From contig CP053688.1 of the NCBI GenBank assembly GCA_013200995.1, positions 310,001 to 374,000 of the forward strand: a stretch of DNA of 64,000 nucleotides, written 5' to 3'. The notes beneath the pieces were generated by a model. It was given only the letters and a program-made list of their open reading frames with translations. It was not told where the DNA came from and did no database searches. Every line of letters starts with the position of its first letter. The stretch's first letter is position 1. A program made the translations under genes and the position numbers. Below are positions 19,338 to 29,069 of the stretch, piece by piece. This DNA comes from Arthrobacter citreus. GTDB lineage: Bacteria; Bacillota; Bacilli; Bacillales; Bacillaceae_G.

Positions 19338-19373
19338 CATTTTAAAAAATAAAATTATGATCTTAATTAAAAT

Positions 19374-19417
19374 AAAAAAAGATAGGACCATGCAATATGG
19401 TAGCCCTATCTTTTTTA
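19374..19417 (-). terminator. Terminator of uppP (bidirectional)
   Basis: AAAAAAAGATAGG pairs with CCTATCTTTTTT around an 18-base loop. On the minus strand it follows the uppP stop by 13 bases and ends in a T tract. It can work in both directions. Confidence 0.85.
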
Positions 19418-19429
19418 TTTGTTGTCTTA

Positions 19430-20230
19430 TTAGATAATAAATACGATTGTAAATACAATTGCAACGATGAAACGATATACTGCAAATCCAGTTAGCTTTA
19501 CTTTTTCTAATAATTTTAAGAATGAAACGATAGCAAGTAATGCAACTACGAAAGCAGTAATAAATCCAGTTGCAAACAGTGGTAAGTCTGAAGCACTTAA
19601 AATATCGATATTTTTTACAAGATCTAATCCGCTTGCTGCGATCATCATAGGAACTGCTAGAATAAATGTAAATTCTGCAGAAGTTTTGCGATCTAGACCA
19701 AATAATAATCCCCCAGCAATAGTAGAGCCTGAGCGTGAAAATCCTGGCCATAATGCTAACATTTGAAAGCAACCAATAATGAAAGCTTGCTTATATGAAA
19801 TATGATCTAAATCAGATGATTTAGGTTGTTTAGAAACTTTTTCTGCAACAATTAATAGAATACCGCCTGCTACTAGTCCGATTACAACAGTTTTTGGTGA
19901 AAATAATACATCTTTAATAAAATCGTGGAATACAAGCCCAACAATCCCAGCTGGAATTGCACCGATAATGATATGTATTAAGTTTAGGTTAGTTTGTCGG
20001 TAACCGTCGGATTTAACGCCAAGGACTGACCAAAGTCGTTTCCAGAAAACAACAACTACTGCTAAAATTGAACCAAGTTGTACAATAACTTCGAAAAATG
20101 ATGCTTTTTCACCAGTGAATTTTAATAAATCAGCAACTAAAATCATATGACCAGTTGAAGAAACGGGTAAGAATTCAGTTAAACCTTCAACCATACCCAT
20201 GATAAAACCAATTAACCAATCAGGTAACAT
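19430..20230 (-). CDS. uppP: Undecaprenyl-diphosphate phosphatase
   Basis: A 266-residue polytopic membrane protein of the BacA family. It dephosphorylates undecaprenyl diphosphate, recycling the lipid carrier of cell-wall synthesis. High-level expression is known to confer bacitracin resistance. The two conserved catalytic stretches are seen: [14 protein letters not shown] (about residues 15-28) and [13 protein letters not shown] (about 165-177). About eight membrane helices are visible. GGAGG precedes ATG by 8 bases. It is a monocistronic gene facing the candidate RNA. Confidence 0.96.
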   Translation of the reverse strand: MLPDWLIGFIMGMVEGLTEFLPVSSTGHMILVADLLKFTGEKASFFEVIVQLGSILAVVVVFWKRLWSVLGVKSDGYRQTNLNLIHIIIGAIPAGIVGLVFHDFIKDVLFSPKTVVIGLVAGGILLIVAEKVSKQPKSSDLDHISYKQAFIIGCFQMLALWPGFSRSGSTIAGGLLFGLDRKTSAEFTFILAVPMMIAASGLDLVKNIDILSASDLPLFATGFITAFVVALLAIVSFLKLLEKVKLTGFAVYRFIVAIVFTIVFII

Positions 20231-20416
20231 TTAAAAATACCTCCATAAATACTTGTCTTTAAAATATACACAATACTTAACATTTTACTTGAAAATTAAG
20301 TAATATGAAAGGAAGTTTAAATTAAAATTACCTTATATTTGTTAATTATTTGTATAATTTTACTCAATTTAATGATAAATGTAATTTTTATGAGATAATT
20401 TATGTGAGTATAGTGC

Positions 20417-20450
20417 AAAAAAAAGAAGGAGAAAAAATTCTACCTTCTTT
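20417..20450 (-). terminator. Terminator of yycC
   Basis: AAAGAAGG and CCTTCTTT pair around a ~12-base loop. On the minus strand the stem is followed by a run of eight T. It lies 39 bases after the stop of the yycC-like gene. Confidence 0.75.
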
Positions 20451-20488
20451 GTAACAGTAAAATGAATAAAATTTACTAAACAACTTTT

Positions 20489-20656
20489 TTATTTCTTTTC
20501 TTGATCTTCAGAAGTTTCATTGTTATTAGTTAAATCCAATTCCATCAACTTTTTCATTAATATATGCTGTGGCATATGCATAATTTGTTCTAAAGGAACA
20601 TTTAATTTTTTTGATAATAATATTGCCGTTTCAGGCGAAATTTGTAATGGTCGCAT
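20489..20656 (-). CDS. yycC: YycC-like small protein
   Basis: A 55-residue soluble protein beginning MRPLQISPETAILLSKKLNV and containing EQIMHMPQHILMKKL, which I recognise as the YycC-like family of Bacilli, function unknown. The open frame extends upstream to 20728. GGAGG at about 20662-20666 and the family N-terminus fix ATG 20656. It is divergent from the phosphodiesterase gene, with an 86-base gap. Confidence 0.8.
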   Translation of the reverse strand: MRPLQISPETAILLSKKLNVPLEQIMHMPQHILMKKLMELDLTNNNETSEDQEKK

Positions 20657-20742
20657 AATGTACCTCCTTAGTAGTTTCGTAAAATTAGTATACAATAAGA
20701 AAAAGAAGAAAGTACATATTTTCTCCAAGGGGGAATTTTAAA

Positions 20743-21477
20743 GTGGTCGATATTATTGGTCATAGAGGGGCAGCAGGAACCTATCCAGAAAATACAATGG
20801 TTTCTTTTATGGCATGTGAGGATTTAGGAGCAGATGGAATTGAATTAGACGTACACTTAACAAAAGATGGTGAAATTGTTGTTATACATGACGAGACAAT
20901 TAATCGTACAACAAACGGAAAAGGTTTCGTTAAAGACTATACTTTAGCAGAATTAAAGCAATTTGATGCTAGTTATCGATTTAAACGGCAATTTAAAGGA
21001 TGTACAATTCCGACATTAAAAGAAGTGTTTGAATGGGCAAGAGGGAATAGTTTCAGTATTAATGTGGAACTAAAAAACGATAAGATTGAATATCACGGGC
21101 TAGAAGAACGAGTAATAAATTTAATCCGTTCATATGAATATGAAAAAAGAATCGTTTTATCTTCTTTTAATCATAAAAGTATGCTTAAATTCCACTTAAT
21201 GGCGCCAGATATTGAAACAGCAGTTCTATATAATAGAAGAAGTAAAGAACCATGGAAACTTGCTGAAGATTTTAAAGCAAGAGCAGTTCATCCGAATTAT
21301 CGTATTATTACTGATGAACAAATCAAAAGGACGATGGAACATCAAATAGCAGTTAGGCCGTATACGATCAATGAGCCGGATGTAATGAAACGTTTAATTG
21401 AAATCAATTGTACGGGGATTATTACGGACTTTCCAGAAATAGCGTTCAAAATTCGAAGTCAGCTTCTAAGTAAATAA
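20743..21477 (+). CDS. yqiK: Glycerophosphodiester phosphodiesterase (YqiK-like)
   Basis: A 244-residue GDPD-family TIM barrel without a signal peptide, so cytosolic. It hydrolyses glycerophosphodiesters to sn-glycerol-3-phosphate and an alcohol. The catalytic pattern starts with GHRGAAGTYPENT (about residues 6-18). The metal-binding ELDVHLTKDGEIVVIHD follows, with GTGIITDFP-like residues at the end. Translation starts at GTG 20743, about 8 bases after AAGGGGGA. Position before bkdR matches B. subtilis yqiK. Confidence 0.9.
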   Translation: MVDIIGHRGAAGTYPENTMVSFMACEDLGADGIELDVHLTKDGEIVVIHDETINRTTNGKGFVKDYTLAELKQFDASYRFKRQFKGCTIPTLKEVFEWARGNSFSINVELKNDKIEYHGLEERVINLIRSYEYEKRIVLSSFNHKSMLKFHLMAPDIETAVLYNRRSKEPWKLAEDFKARAVHPNYRIITDEQIKRTMEHQIAVRPYTINEPDVMKRLIEINCTGIITDFPEIAFKIRSQLLSK

Positions 21478-21512
21478 AAAAAGTGCTTACTTTATAGTGA
21501 GCACTTTCTTTG
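21476..21512. terminator. Bidirectional terminator between yqiK and the DUF2627 gene
   Basis: AAAGTGCTTAC pairs with GTGAGCACTTT (one G-U) around a 6-base loop, with A runs before and T-rich sequence after. It serves the convergent genes on both sides, though 54 bases separate it from the minus-strand stop. Confidence 0.85.
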
Positions 21513-21565
21513 CATTTCTACCCGCATTCTGCAGTGGAAATTAACTATTCATTTTTAGAAGAGGA

Positions 21566-21814
21566 TTATCTTTTTAAAAATTTACCTTGAACTTTGTTTC
21601 GTTTTCGATCCCTGAATAATACAAAGCTTCCAACTAAATAAAAACCGACACCTAAAGAAACAATTCCGATTAGTAATTGCAATGGAATATTAGGAATACC
21701 AAAAGAATGAATTAAAAAAACCGAGTCGCGAAGTAATTTAATGCCGATAACTGCTAAAGCTATTGGTACAACAATCACAACGAATGCTAACATACGTGTA
21801 AATGATTCTTTCAT
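21566..21814 (-). CDS. yqzF: DUF2627 small membrane protein (YqzF-like)
   Basis: 82 residues with two hydrophobic helices (about 8-27 and 44-65). A conserved cytoplasmic tail FRDRKRNKVQGKF matches the DUF2627 family found next to yqiK in Bacillus. GGAGG stands 11 bases before ATG. No function is known. It is divergent from bkdR. Confidence 0.8.
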   Translation of the reverse strand: MKESFTRMLAFVVIVVPIALAVIGIKLLRDSVFLIHSFGIPNIPLQLLIGIVSLGVGFYLVGSFVLFRDRKRNKVQGKFLKR

Positions 21815-22002
21815 GTTAATTAATTCCTCCGATTAATAATAACAATATATAACAAAATTACATAATTCTCTTTCTTCATAATCTTATACAAGTATAGTGT
21901 TGTCAAGACTAATAAAACTTTTGAAATAGACGAAAGAATAACTTTATAGATATAATAGTCTAATGTGTTTAATAATTTGTTGAAATTAGTAGGTGAACTA
22001 AG

Positions 22003-24081
22003 ATGAAACAAAACGTAATGATTGTCGGAATGGGAACTGGTGGAACAGCTGTATTAAAGCTGTTGTCACATTCCGATTTATTTCATGTAGTTGCAGTAGT
22101 AGATATGATAAAAGAGGCTAAAGGGTTAGAATATGCTAAAAGCTTAAATATACCAATACTAAAGGATTGGAAAGCTAATTTAACCGAGGATATTCATGTA
22201 GTAATTAATACAACTGGAGATGAAGCAATTTATCAGGAATTAATCGAACATAAAGCTAATCAAACTTTAGTTATTCCAGGTTCAGTTGCAAAAATGATTT
22301 CTGATCTTGTTCAAGAAAAAGAATCGCTTTTTAATTTAATTAATAATAAAAAAAGGCAGCAGGAATTAATTTTAGATAACACTCATGATGGAATGATTGT
22401 CGTAGATAAATGGGGGAAAGTTCTTTTATTTAATCGATCAGCAGAAAGAATGTTACATACTGATAAAGATGATGCAATTGGCAGGTATATATTAGATGTA
22501 GTGCCGACTAGTAAATTGCCAAGAGTGCTTCAAACGAAAAAAAAGGAAATTAATCAAGAGCACATATTAATTAATGGTAGCAAAATTTTTACAACGCGTA
22601 TTCCAATATTCCGTGAAGATGGAGAACTTGAAGGTGCTATTTCTGTTTTTAAAGATGATACTGAAGTGCTAGATTTAGCTGAAGAAGTGACGAATTTAAA
22701 AGAAGTTTATAGCATGCTTGAAGCAGTCATTCAAAGTTCAGATGAAGCGATTTCGGTTGTGGATGAAAAAGGTAATGGAATTATTATTAATCCCGCATAC
22801 ACGAGATTAACTGGATTATCAAGTGAACAAGTTTTAGGAAAACATGCAACAATTGATATTGCTGAAGGAGAAAGTGTTCACGTAAAAGTATTGAAGACTA
22901 AGCAAGCTGTTCGTGGAGTGCGAATGAAAGTTGGAAAACAAAACCGAGATGTATTAGTTAATGTAGCACCTGTAATCGTTGATGGAGAATTAAAAGGAAG
23001 TGTTGGAGTAATCCATGATGTTTCCGAAATTTCTCAGTTAACAAATGAGTTACATAGAGCACGACAAATTATTAGAACATTAGAAGCAAAATATTCGTTT
23101 GAGGATATAGCTGGTGATTCTGAAGGTATTCGATTAGCGATTATGCAGGCTAAATTAGCTGCGAGTACTCCTGCTACAGTTTTGCTACGCGGAGAATCAG
23201 GAACAGGAAAAGAATTGTTTGCTCACGCGATCCATAATGAAAGCGATCGCAAATATAATAAATTTGTTCGCGTTAATTGTGCTGCCATTTCAGAAACTTT
23301 ATTAGAAAGTGAATTATTTGGATATGAAGAAGGTGCATTTTCGGGAGCGAAACGTGGTGGGAAAAGAGGCCTGTTTGAAGAAGCTAATAATGGTAGTATT
23401 TTCTTAGATGAAATTGGAGAATTATCACCTGCCATGCAAGCCAAACTATTAAGGGTCCTACAAGAAAAAGAAATTAGACGTGTAGGTGGGACAAAGTCTA
23501 TACCGATAAACGTGCGTGTGATTGCTGCGACGAATGTTCATTTGGAGGAAGCAATCATTGATGGAAAGTTTCGTGAGGATCTTTATTACCGATTGAATAA
23601 ACTTCCTATCATTATTCCGGCACTAAAGGATCGAATAGAAGATATTTTACCAATTGGTGAGAGGCTCCTTTCGAAAATTAATCAAGACTACGGGCGTAAT
23701 GTTGAAGGAATCTCAGTATCAGCATTAAAAAAATTAAACAGTTACAATTGGCCTGGGAATGTACGGGAATTGGAAAATGTGTTGGGAAGAGCAGTTATAT
23801 TTATGAAGTTTAACGAAAAACAAATTTTACCTGAACATTTATCAGCAATTGTACAAGTTAAACATGATGTTCAATCTGCTGAACCAAACGAAACTGTACA
23901 TTTTGAAGAAATAAGCTCCCTTGATGAAATGGTCATAAATTATGAAGGTGAAATCATTGAAAAGATATTACTAAAGAATAATGGCAATAAGACAAAGTCT
24001 GCAAAAGAGCTTGGGATATCGGTCAGAAATTTGTATTATAAATTAGAGAAATACCACACTGCAAAAAATAGCACGCAATAA
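22003..24081 (+). CDS. bkdR: Sigma-54-dependent activator BkdR
   Basis: 692 residues, the same length as B. subtilis BkdR. An N-terminal nucleotide-binding-like segment ([16 protein letters not shown]) is followed by two PAS-like regions (about 120-225 and 230-345). The AAA+ domain has Walker A GESGTGKE near residue 397 and the sigma-54 contact loop GAFSGA (an S variant of GAFTGA) near 445. A C-terminal Fis-type helix-turn-helix holds [20 protein letters not shown]. It activates the SigL-dependent promoter of the following operon in response to branched-chain amino acid metabolites. Confidence 0.96.
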   Translation: MKQNVMIVGMGTGGTAVLKLLSHSDLFHVVAVVDMIKEAKGLEYAKSLNIPILKDWKANLTEDIHVVINTTGDEAIYQELIEHKANQTLVIPGSVAKMISDLVQEKESLFNLINNKKRQQELILDNTHDGMIVVDKWGKVLLFNRSAERMLHTDKDDAIGRYILDVVPTSKLPRVLQTKKKEINQEHILINGSKIFTTRIPIFREDGELEGAISVFKDDTEVLDLAEEVTNLKEVYSMLEAVIQSSDEAISVVDEKGNGIIINPAYTRLTGLSSEQVLGKHATIDIAEGESVHVKVLKTKQAVRGVRMKVGKQNRDVLVNVAPVIVDGELKGSVGVIHDVSEISQLTNELHRARQIIRTLEAKYSFEDIAGDSEGIRLAIMQAKLAASTPATVLLRGESGTGKELFAHAIHNESDRKYNKFVRVNCAAISETLLESELFGYEEGAFSGAKRGGKRGLFEEANNGSIFLDEIGELSPAMQAKLLRVLQEKEIRRVGGTKSIPINVRVIAATNVHLEEAIIDGKFREDLYYRLNKLPIIIPALKDRIEDILPIGERLLSKINQDYGRNVEGISVSALKKLNSYNWPGNVRELENVLGRAVIFMKFNEKQILPEHLSAIVQVKHDVQSAEPNETVHFEEISSLDEMVINYEGEIIEKILLKNNGNKTKSAKELGISVRNLYYKLEKYHTAKNSTQ

Positions 24082-24100
24082 TTTGCGTGCTATGAATATT
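24068..24100 (+). terminator. Hairpin overlapping the bkdR stop codon
   Basis: An 11-bp stem (ATAGCACGCAA / TTGCGTGCTAT) with a 4-base loop spans the last codons and TAA of bkdR. The following GAATATTTTT is a modest T tract. It would separate bkdR from the SigL operon. Confidence 0.65.
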
Positions 24101-24119
24101 TTTGCATACAATTACTGTC

Positions 24120-24134
24120 ATTTTTCAAAATATT
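24120..24134 (+). promoter_or_regulatory. Possible CodY-binding site
   Basis: ATTTTTCAAAATATT differs from the CodY consensus AATTTTCWGAAAATT at three positions. CodY is known to repress the B. subtilis bkd operon. This assignment is inference from sequence similarity only. Confidence 0.25.
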
Positions 24135-24157
24135 GTTGTAGAATAGATTTTGTGGGT

Positions 24158-24181
24158 GTTACTAGTACCTGGTACTATAAC
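24158..24181 (+). promoter_or_regulatory. Candidate BkdR upstream activating sequence
   Basis: A near-palindrome of 24 bases (GTTACTAGTACC, T, GGTACTATAAC) lies about 58-81 bases before the -24 element. That is where sigma-54 activators usually bind. The dyad is seen in sequence; its role is inferred. Confidence 0.5.
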
Positions 24182-24238
24182 GTTGGAAATGTAAGGCTTT
24201 TCAACTATTTTTAAAATAGTTCCATCCTTTTTGAAAAG

Positions 24239-24255
24239 TTGGCACGCTAATTGCT
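24239..24255 (+). promoter_or_regulatory. SigL (sigma-54) -24/-12 promoter of the bkd operon
   Basis: TTGGCAC, 5 bases, TTGCT is a full match to the sigma-54 consensus. It predicts a transcript start near 24266. That leaves a 25-base leader with AAAGGAAGGG before ATG 24291 and rules out the in-frame ATG at 24273 as the main start. Confidence 0.93.
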
Positions 24256-24290
24256 TTATATAGTGTGAGGGGATGAAAGGAAGGGCTTCA

Positions 24291-25196
24291 ATGAATTTAA
24301 AAGATATAATGATACTCGCGAAAAGTCATTCAATGCAAACAGTAGCTGTAGCAGTAGCTGAAGATTTTGAAGTAAAAGAAGCAGTTTCATTAGCATTAGA
24401 TAATGACTTAGCAAAATTTTTACTTTTCGGAAATGAGCAGACCATCTATGAAATGTATGAAGATTTATTAAAAAATGAACAATTTGCAGAAAAACTAACA
24501 ATCGTTCATTCTAATACAAATAAAGAGGCTGCTAAAAATGCAGTTGTAGCTGTTCGCTCTGGCGAAGCTTCAATTGTAATGAAAGGTAATCTTTCATCTT
24601 CAGTTCTTCTGAAAGAAGTGTTGAATAAAGAATATGGCTTAAGAGATAAAGGCGTTTTATCACATGTAGCAATATTCGATGTACCAGGTAGAGAAAATGC
24701 AGTCATCGTAACTGATGCTGCAATGAACATTGCACCTACATTAGATCAAAAAGTGAAAATTGTTGAAAACAGTGTTGAAATTGCAAGGAAAGTAGGAATC
24801 GAAACCCCTAAGGTTGCTGTACTAGCAGCTGTTGAAGTAGTAAATCCTGCGATGCAAGTTACACTAGATGCAGCATCACTAACTGTCATGAATACAAGAG
24901 GACAAATTAAAAATTGTATTATTGATGGTCCATTAGCGCTTGATAATGCCATTTCTGTTGAAGCAGCTGAACATAAAGGTTTAACTGGAGAAGTAGCTGG
25001 GCGAGCTGATATTTTATTAGTGCCAACAATAGAAACTGGAAATATTCTATATAAATCTTTAGTCTTTATGGCTAACGCAGAAGTGGCTGCACTAATTGCT
25101 GGAGCTAAGGCACCGATTGTTTTAACTTCGCGTTCTGATTCAGCAATGACAAAGTTATATTCATTAGCATTAGCTATATGTAATTCTAAAAAATAA
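24291..25196 (+). CDS. ptb: Phosphate butyryltransferase
   Basis: 301 residues of the phosphate acetyl/butyryltransferase family. It converts branched or straight short acyl-CoA to acyl phosphate in the cytosol and pairs with Buk to yield ATP. The conserved ALDNAISVEAAEHKG and VPTIETGNILYKSL stretches are present. The start is set by the sigma-54 transcript start and ribosome site; the longer frame from 24273 would add six residues. It is the first gene of the bkd operon. Confidence 0.94.
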   Translation: MNLKDIMILAKSHSMQTVAVAVAEDFEVKEAVSLALDNDLAKFLLFGNEQTIYEMYEDLLKNEQFAEKLTIVHSNTNKEAAKNAVVAVRSGEASIVMKGNLSSSVLLKEVLNKEYGLRDKGVLSHVAIFDVPGRENAVIVTDAAMNIAPTLDQKVKIVENSVEIARKVGIETPKVAVLAAVEVVNPAMQVTLDAASLTVMNTRGQIKNCIIDGPLALDNAISVEAAEHKGLTGEVAGRADILLVPTIETGNILYKSLVFMANAEVAALIAGAKAPIVLTSRSDSAMTKLYSLALAICNSKK

Positions 25197-25226
25197 ACTT
25201 ACACATTTTAAGGGAGCTGTTATTAC

Positions 25227-26321
25227 ATGGAAATCTTCAAATACTTAGAAACTTACGATTATGAGCAAGTAGTTTTCTGCCAAGACAAAGAATCAGGATT
25301 AAAAGCGATTATCGCTATTCATGATACAACTTTAGGTCCAGCTTTAGGCGGAACTAGAATGTGGACTTACGAATCAGAAGAAGCTGCAATTGAAGATGCT
25401 CTACGTTTAGCAAAAGGTATGACTTATAAAAATGCTGCTGCTGGCTTAAACTTAGGTGGAGGAAAAACAGTAATCATCGGTGATCCACGTAAAGATAAAA
25501 ACGAAGCAATGTTCCGTGCATTTGGACGTTATATTCAAGGCTTAAATGGACGTTATATTACTGCTGAAGACGTAGGTACTACTGTTGCTGACATGGATTT
25601 AATCCACGAGGAAACTGATTATGTTACAGGTATTTCACCTTCATTCGGTTCTTCAGGTAACCCATCTCCAGTTACTGCATTTGGTGTATACCGTGGGATG
25701 AAAGCTGCTGCAAAAGAAGCATTTGGTACAGACAGCTTAGAAGGTAAAAAAATTGCAATCCAAGGTGTTGGTAATGTTGCATACAGCCTATGCGAATACT
25801 TACATGAAGAAGGCGCACAATTAATCGTTACTGATATTAATAAAGAAGCAGTACAACGTGCGGTAGAAGCATTTGGAGCTACAGCAGTAGATCCTGATGA
25901 TATTTACGGTGTTGAATGTGATATTTACGCTCCATGTGCATTAGGTGCGACTATTAACGATAAAACAATACCATTATTAAAAGCGAAAGTTATTGCAGGT
26001 TCTGCAAATAACCAATTAAAAGAAACTCGCCATGGTGATTTAATCCATGAATTAGGAATCGTTTATGCTCCTGACTACGTAATCAATTCAGGTGGAGTTA
26101 TTAACGTTGCTGATGAGTTATACGGATATAACTACGACCGTGCAATGAAAAAAGTTGAAGGCTTATATGATAACATTGCAAAAGTTATTGAAATTTCAAA
26201 ACGTGATGGTATTCCAACATATTTAGCTGCTGATCGTTTAGCTGAAGAACGTATTGCTACAATGGCAAAATCTCGTAGCCAATTCTTATCTAATGGTCAC
26301 AACATCTTAAGCAGAAGATAA
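25227..26321 (+). CDS. bcd: Leucine (branched-chain amino acid) dehydrogenase
   Basis: 364 residues, the same as the B. subtilis enzyme. NAD-dependent oxidative deamination of Leu, Val and Ile to 2-keto acids, feeding the BKD complex. The Glu/Leu/Phe/Val dehydrogenase signature with catalytic Lys is in [17 protein letters not shown]. The Rossmann motif [11 protein letters not shown] lies near residue 178. AAGGGAG precedes the ATG. Codon choice looks highly expressed (GGT, CGT and AAC preference) compared with neighbouring unknown genes. Confidence 0.97.
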   Translation: MEIFKYLETYDYEQVVFCQDKESGLKAIIAIHDTTLGPALGGTRMWTYESEEAAIEDALRLAKGMTYKNAAAGLNLGGGKTVIIGDPRKDKNEAMFRAFGRYIQGLNGRYITAEDVGTTVADMDLIHEETDYVTGISPSFGSSGNPSPVTAFGVYRGMKAAAKEAFGTDSLEGKKIAIQGVGNVAYSLCEYLHEEGAQLIVTDINKEAVQRAVEAFGATAVDPDDIYGVECDIYAPCALGATINDKTIPLLKAKVIAGSANNQLKETRHGDLIHELGIVYAPDYVINSGGVINVADELYGYNYDRAMKKVEGLYDNIAKVIEISKRDGIPTYLAADRLAEERIATMAKSRSQFLSNGHNILSRR

Positions 26322-26356
26322 TTAACTGATTTAAAAAATTCCTTTATTTTTTAGAT

Positions 26357-26394
26357 GGAAAGAAAGAGTGGAGTAATAAAAGCTCTTTCTTTCT
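26357..26394 (+). other. Intercistronic hairpin between bcd and buk
   Basis: A perfect 11-bp stem (GAAAGAAAGAG / CTCTTTCTTTC) around a 14-base loop inside the 116-base bcd-buk gap. No T tract follows, so it is more likely an RNA-stability or processing element than a terminator. Confidence 0.55.
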
Positions 26395-26437
26395 AGTTAT
26401 AAAGGTAAGGTAAACTTAGAAGGGAGAGTGTTGACAA

Positions 26438-27532
26438 ATGCATCGTATTTTAGTAATTAATCCTGGCAGCACATCCACAAAGGTTGGTGTATTTGATGAT
26501 GAAAAACCAATTTTTGAACAAACAATACGCCATGACGATGAAGAAGTAAATAAATATAAAACAATAATTGATCAATATGAATTTAGAAAAAATGTTATTT
26601 TAGAGGTTTTACACAAAGAAGGAATTAACATTTCTAAATTAAGTGCTGTATGTGGCCGAGGTGGACTACTTAGACCAATCGAAGGTGGAACTTATGCAGT
26701 AAATGAAATCATGTTAGAAGATTTGAAAATTGGCTATAGTGGTCAGCATGCATCAAATCTTGGTGGAATCATTGCCAATGAAATTGCACAAGGGTTAAAC
26801 ATTCCAGCATTTATCGTTGATCCAGTAGTTGTTGATGAGTTAGAACCAGTAGCAAGAATCAGTGGACAATCACTTATGGAAAGAAGAAGTGTTTTCCATG
26901 CTTTAAACCAAAAGGCTGTTGCACGAAAAGTGTCAAAACAGTTAGAACAGTCATATAACGATTTAAATCTTATCATTGCCCATATGGGTGGTGGGGTGAG
27001 CGTTGGTGCTCATAAAAAAGGACGAGTAATTGACGTTAATAACGGTTTAGATGGTGAGGGTCCATTCAGCCCAGAACGTGCTGGAACTGTACCAATCGGT
27101 GATTTAATTAAACTTTGTTTCTCTGGTGACTACTATATTAACGAAGTTCAAAAAATGATGGTTGGTCAAGGTGGATTAGTGAGCTATCTTGGTACTGCAG
27201 ATGCAATTAAGGTAGAAAACATGATTGAAGATGGCGATCAAAAAGCCGCTTTAGTATATGAAGCAATGGCTTATCAAGTTGCTAAAGAAATTGGTAGTGC
27301 CGCAGCAGTACTTGAAGGCGATATTGATGCAATTATCTTAACAGGTGGAATTGCTTATAGTGATTTTATTGTTAATGAAATTACAAAAAGAGTTAAATGG
27401 ATGGCACGTGTAATTGTTTTACCAGGTGAAAATGAACTTCAAGCTCTTTGTGAAGGTGCACTTCGAGTACTTCGAGAAGAAGAAGAAGCAAAAATCTATC
27501 CTGGAGAAAATGCAGTTAAATCTTTAGTATAA
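26438..27532 (+). CDS. buk: Butyrate kinase
   Basis: A 364-residue kinase of the acetate/propionate kinase superfamily. It transfers phosphate from (branched) acyl phosphate to ADP. The N-terminal phosphate motif [19 protein letters not shown] and the nucleotide loop [20 protein letters not shown] are intact, as is [14 protein letters not shown]. With ptb it lets cells gain ATP from surplus branched acyl-CoA. GAAGGGAGAG lies 9 bases before ATG. Confidence 0.95.
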   Translation: MHRILVINPGSTSTKVGVFDDEKPIFEQTIRHDDEEVNKYKTIIDQYEFRKNVILEVLHKEGINISKLSAVCGRGGLLRPIEGGTYAVNEIMLEDLKIGYSGQHASNLGGIIANEIAQGLNIPAFIVDPVVVDELEPVARISGQSLMERRSVFHALNQKAVARKVSKQLEQSYNDLNLIIAHMGGGVSVGAHKKGRVIDVNNGLDGEGPFSPERAGTVPIGDLIKLCFSGDYYINEVQKMMVGQGGLVSYLGTADAIKVENMIEDGDQKAALVYEAMAYQVAKEIGSAAAVLEGDIDAIILTGGIAYSDFIVNEITKRVKWMARVIVLPGENELQALCEGALRVLREEEEAKIYPGENAVKSLV

Positions 27533-27551
27533 ATGTGAGGAGAATTTCATC

Positions 27552-28973
27552 ATGGCAACAGAATATGATTTAGTCGTACTCGGTGGCGGTACAGGTGGCT
27601 ACGTAGCTGCTATTCGTGCTTCTCAATTAGGATTAAAAGTAGCAGTAGTAGAAAAAAATAAACTAGGTGGTACTTGCTTACATGCAGGTTGTATTCCAAG
27701 TAAAGCATTACTACGTAGTGCTGAAGTTTTTTCAACTGCTAAGAAAAGTGAAGAGTTTGGTGTTGAAACATCAGGCGTAACTTTAAATTTTAGCAAAGTA
27801 CAACAAAGAAAAGAAAATATCGTTGCCGGTCTTCATAAAGGTGTAGAACACTTAATGAAACAAGGTAAAATCGATGTATACAGTGGTTTAGGACGTATTT
27901 TAGGACCTTCAATTTTCTCTCCAATGCCTGGAACAATTTCTGTGGAGATGAACGATGGCAGCGAGAATGAAATGTTAATCCCTAAAAACGTATTAGTCGC
28001 AACTGGTTCAAGACCAAAGTCTTTACCTGGTTTAACAATTGATGGTGAGCATGTAATGTCATCTGATGAGGCGTTAAAAATGGAGTCTCTACCCGAGTCA
28101 ATTATTATTGTTGGTGGCGGTGTAATCGGTATTGAGTGGGCTTCAATGTTAGCAGATTTTGGTGTTGATGTAACAGTAATCGAGTACAGTAAAACTATTT
28201 TACCTTTAGAAGACGAAGAAATTTCTAAAGAAATGACAAGATTATTAAAGAAAAAAGGAATCAAATTAGTTACAGATGCAAAAGTTTTAGCTGAAACTTT
28301 AGTTATCGATAATGGCGTAAGAATTAATGCGCTTCATAAAGATACTGAAAAATCATTCACTGCTGAAAAAATGTTAGTATCAGTTGGTCGTCAAGCAAAT
28401 GTTGAAGGAATCGGCTTAGAAAATACTGACATCGTAGTTGAAAATGGTTTTATACAAACAAATGATTTCTACCAAACAAAAGAATCTCATATTTATGCGA
28501 TTGGTGATGTAATTGGTGGTTTACAATTAGCTCATGTTGCTTCAAGAGAAGGTACTATTGCTGTTGAGCATATTGTAGGCAATACGCCACTTCCATTAGA
28601 TCCAACTATGGTTAGTAAATGTGTATATAGTAATCCAGAGGTTGCATCAGTTGGTTTAACTGAGCGTGAAGCAAAAGAAAAAGGTTATAAAGTTAAAAAA
28701 GGTAAATTCTCTTTCCGTGCAATTGGTAAAGCATTAGTATATGGTGAACATGACGGATTCGTAAAAATAATTGTTGATGAAGAGACAAATGACCTTTTAG
28801 GTGTTCACATGATCGGACCACATGTTACTGATATGATTTCTGAAGCTGGATTAGCTCGAGTTTTAGACGCAACTGCATGGGAAATCTCTCATACAATTCA
28901 TCCACATCCTTCATTATCTGAAGCGATTGGTGAAGCAGCACTTGCTGTTGAAGGATTAGCAATTCATTCTTAA
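27552..28973 (+). CDS. lpdV: Dihydrolipoyl dehydrogenase, E3 of the BKD complex
   Basis: 473 residues. A flavoprotein that reoxidises dihydrolipoamide on BkdB with NAD. The FAD motif is VVLGGGTGGYVAA. The redox disulfide is in GGTCLHAGCIPSKALL (Cys about 41 and 46). The NAD motif VGGGVIGIEWA lies near 184 and the C-terminal active-site His in HPHPSLSEAIGEAA. The gap to buk is 19 bases. A 96-base gap with a hairpin follows. Confidence 0.96.
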   Translation: MATEYDLVVLGGGTGGYVAAIRASQLGLKVAVVEKNKLGGTCLHAGCIPSKALLRSAEVFSTAKKSEEFGVETSGVTLNFSKVQQRKENIVAGLHKGVEHLMKQGKIDVYSGLGRILGPSIFSPMPGTISVEMNDGSENEMLIPKNVLVATGSRPKSLPGLTIDGEHVMSSDEALKMESLPESIIIVGGGVIGIEWASMLADFGVDVTVIEYSKTILPLEDEEISKEMTRLLKKKGIKLVTDAKVLAETLVIDNGVRINALHKDTEKSFTAEKMLVSVGRQANVEGIGLENTDIVVENGFIQTNDFYQTKESHIYAIGDVIGGLQLAHVASREGTIAVEHIVGNTPLPLDPTMVSKCVYSNPEVASVGLTEREAKEKGYKVKKGKFSFRAIGKALVYGEHDGFVKIIVDEETNDLLGVHMIGPHVTDMISEAGLARVLDATAWEISHTIHPHPSLSEAIGEAALAVEGLAIHS

Positions 28974-28980
28974 TAAACTA

Positions 28981-29012
28981 TTGAAAAGTAGAGAACTAAT
29001 CTCTACTTTTCA
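28981..29012 (+). other. Intercistronic hairpin between lpdV and bkdAA
   Basis: A 13-bp perfect stem (TGAAAAGTAGAGA / TCTCTACTTTTCA) with a short loop directly after the lpdV stop. It lacks a real T tract (CATCTC follows). Since bkdAA has no obvious promoter here, read-through with differential stability is likely. Confidence 0.6.
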
Positions 29013-29069
29013 TCTCAAAATATGATTTAAACGCTTCCACATTTTTTAAGTGGTAAAAGGGGGATATTT

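Noticed and set aside
19305..19772. 155-codon minus-strand open frame overlapping uppP
   Set aside because: It overlaps the far better supported uppP in another frame, crosses its terminator and is rich in Cys, Tyr and Arg, as expected of a shadow frame.
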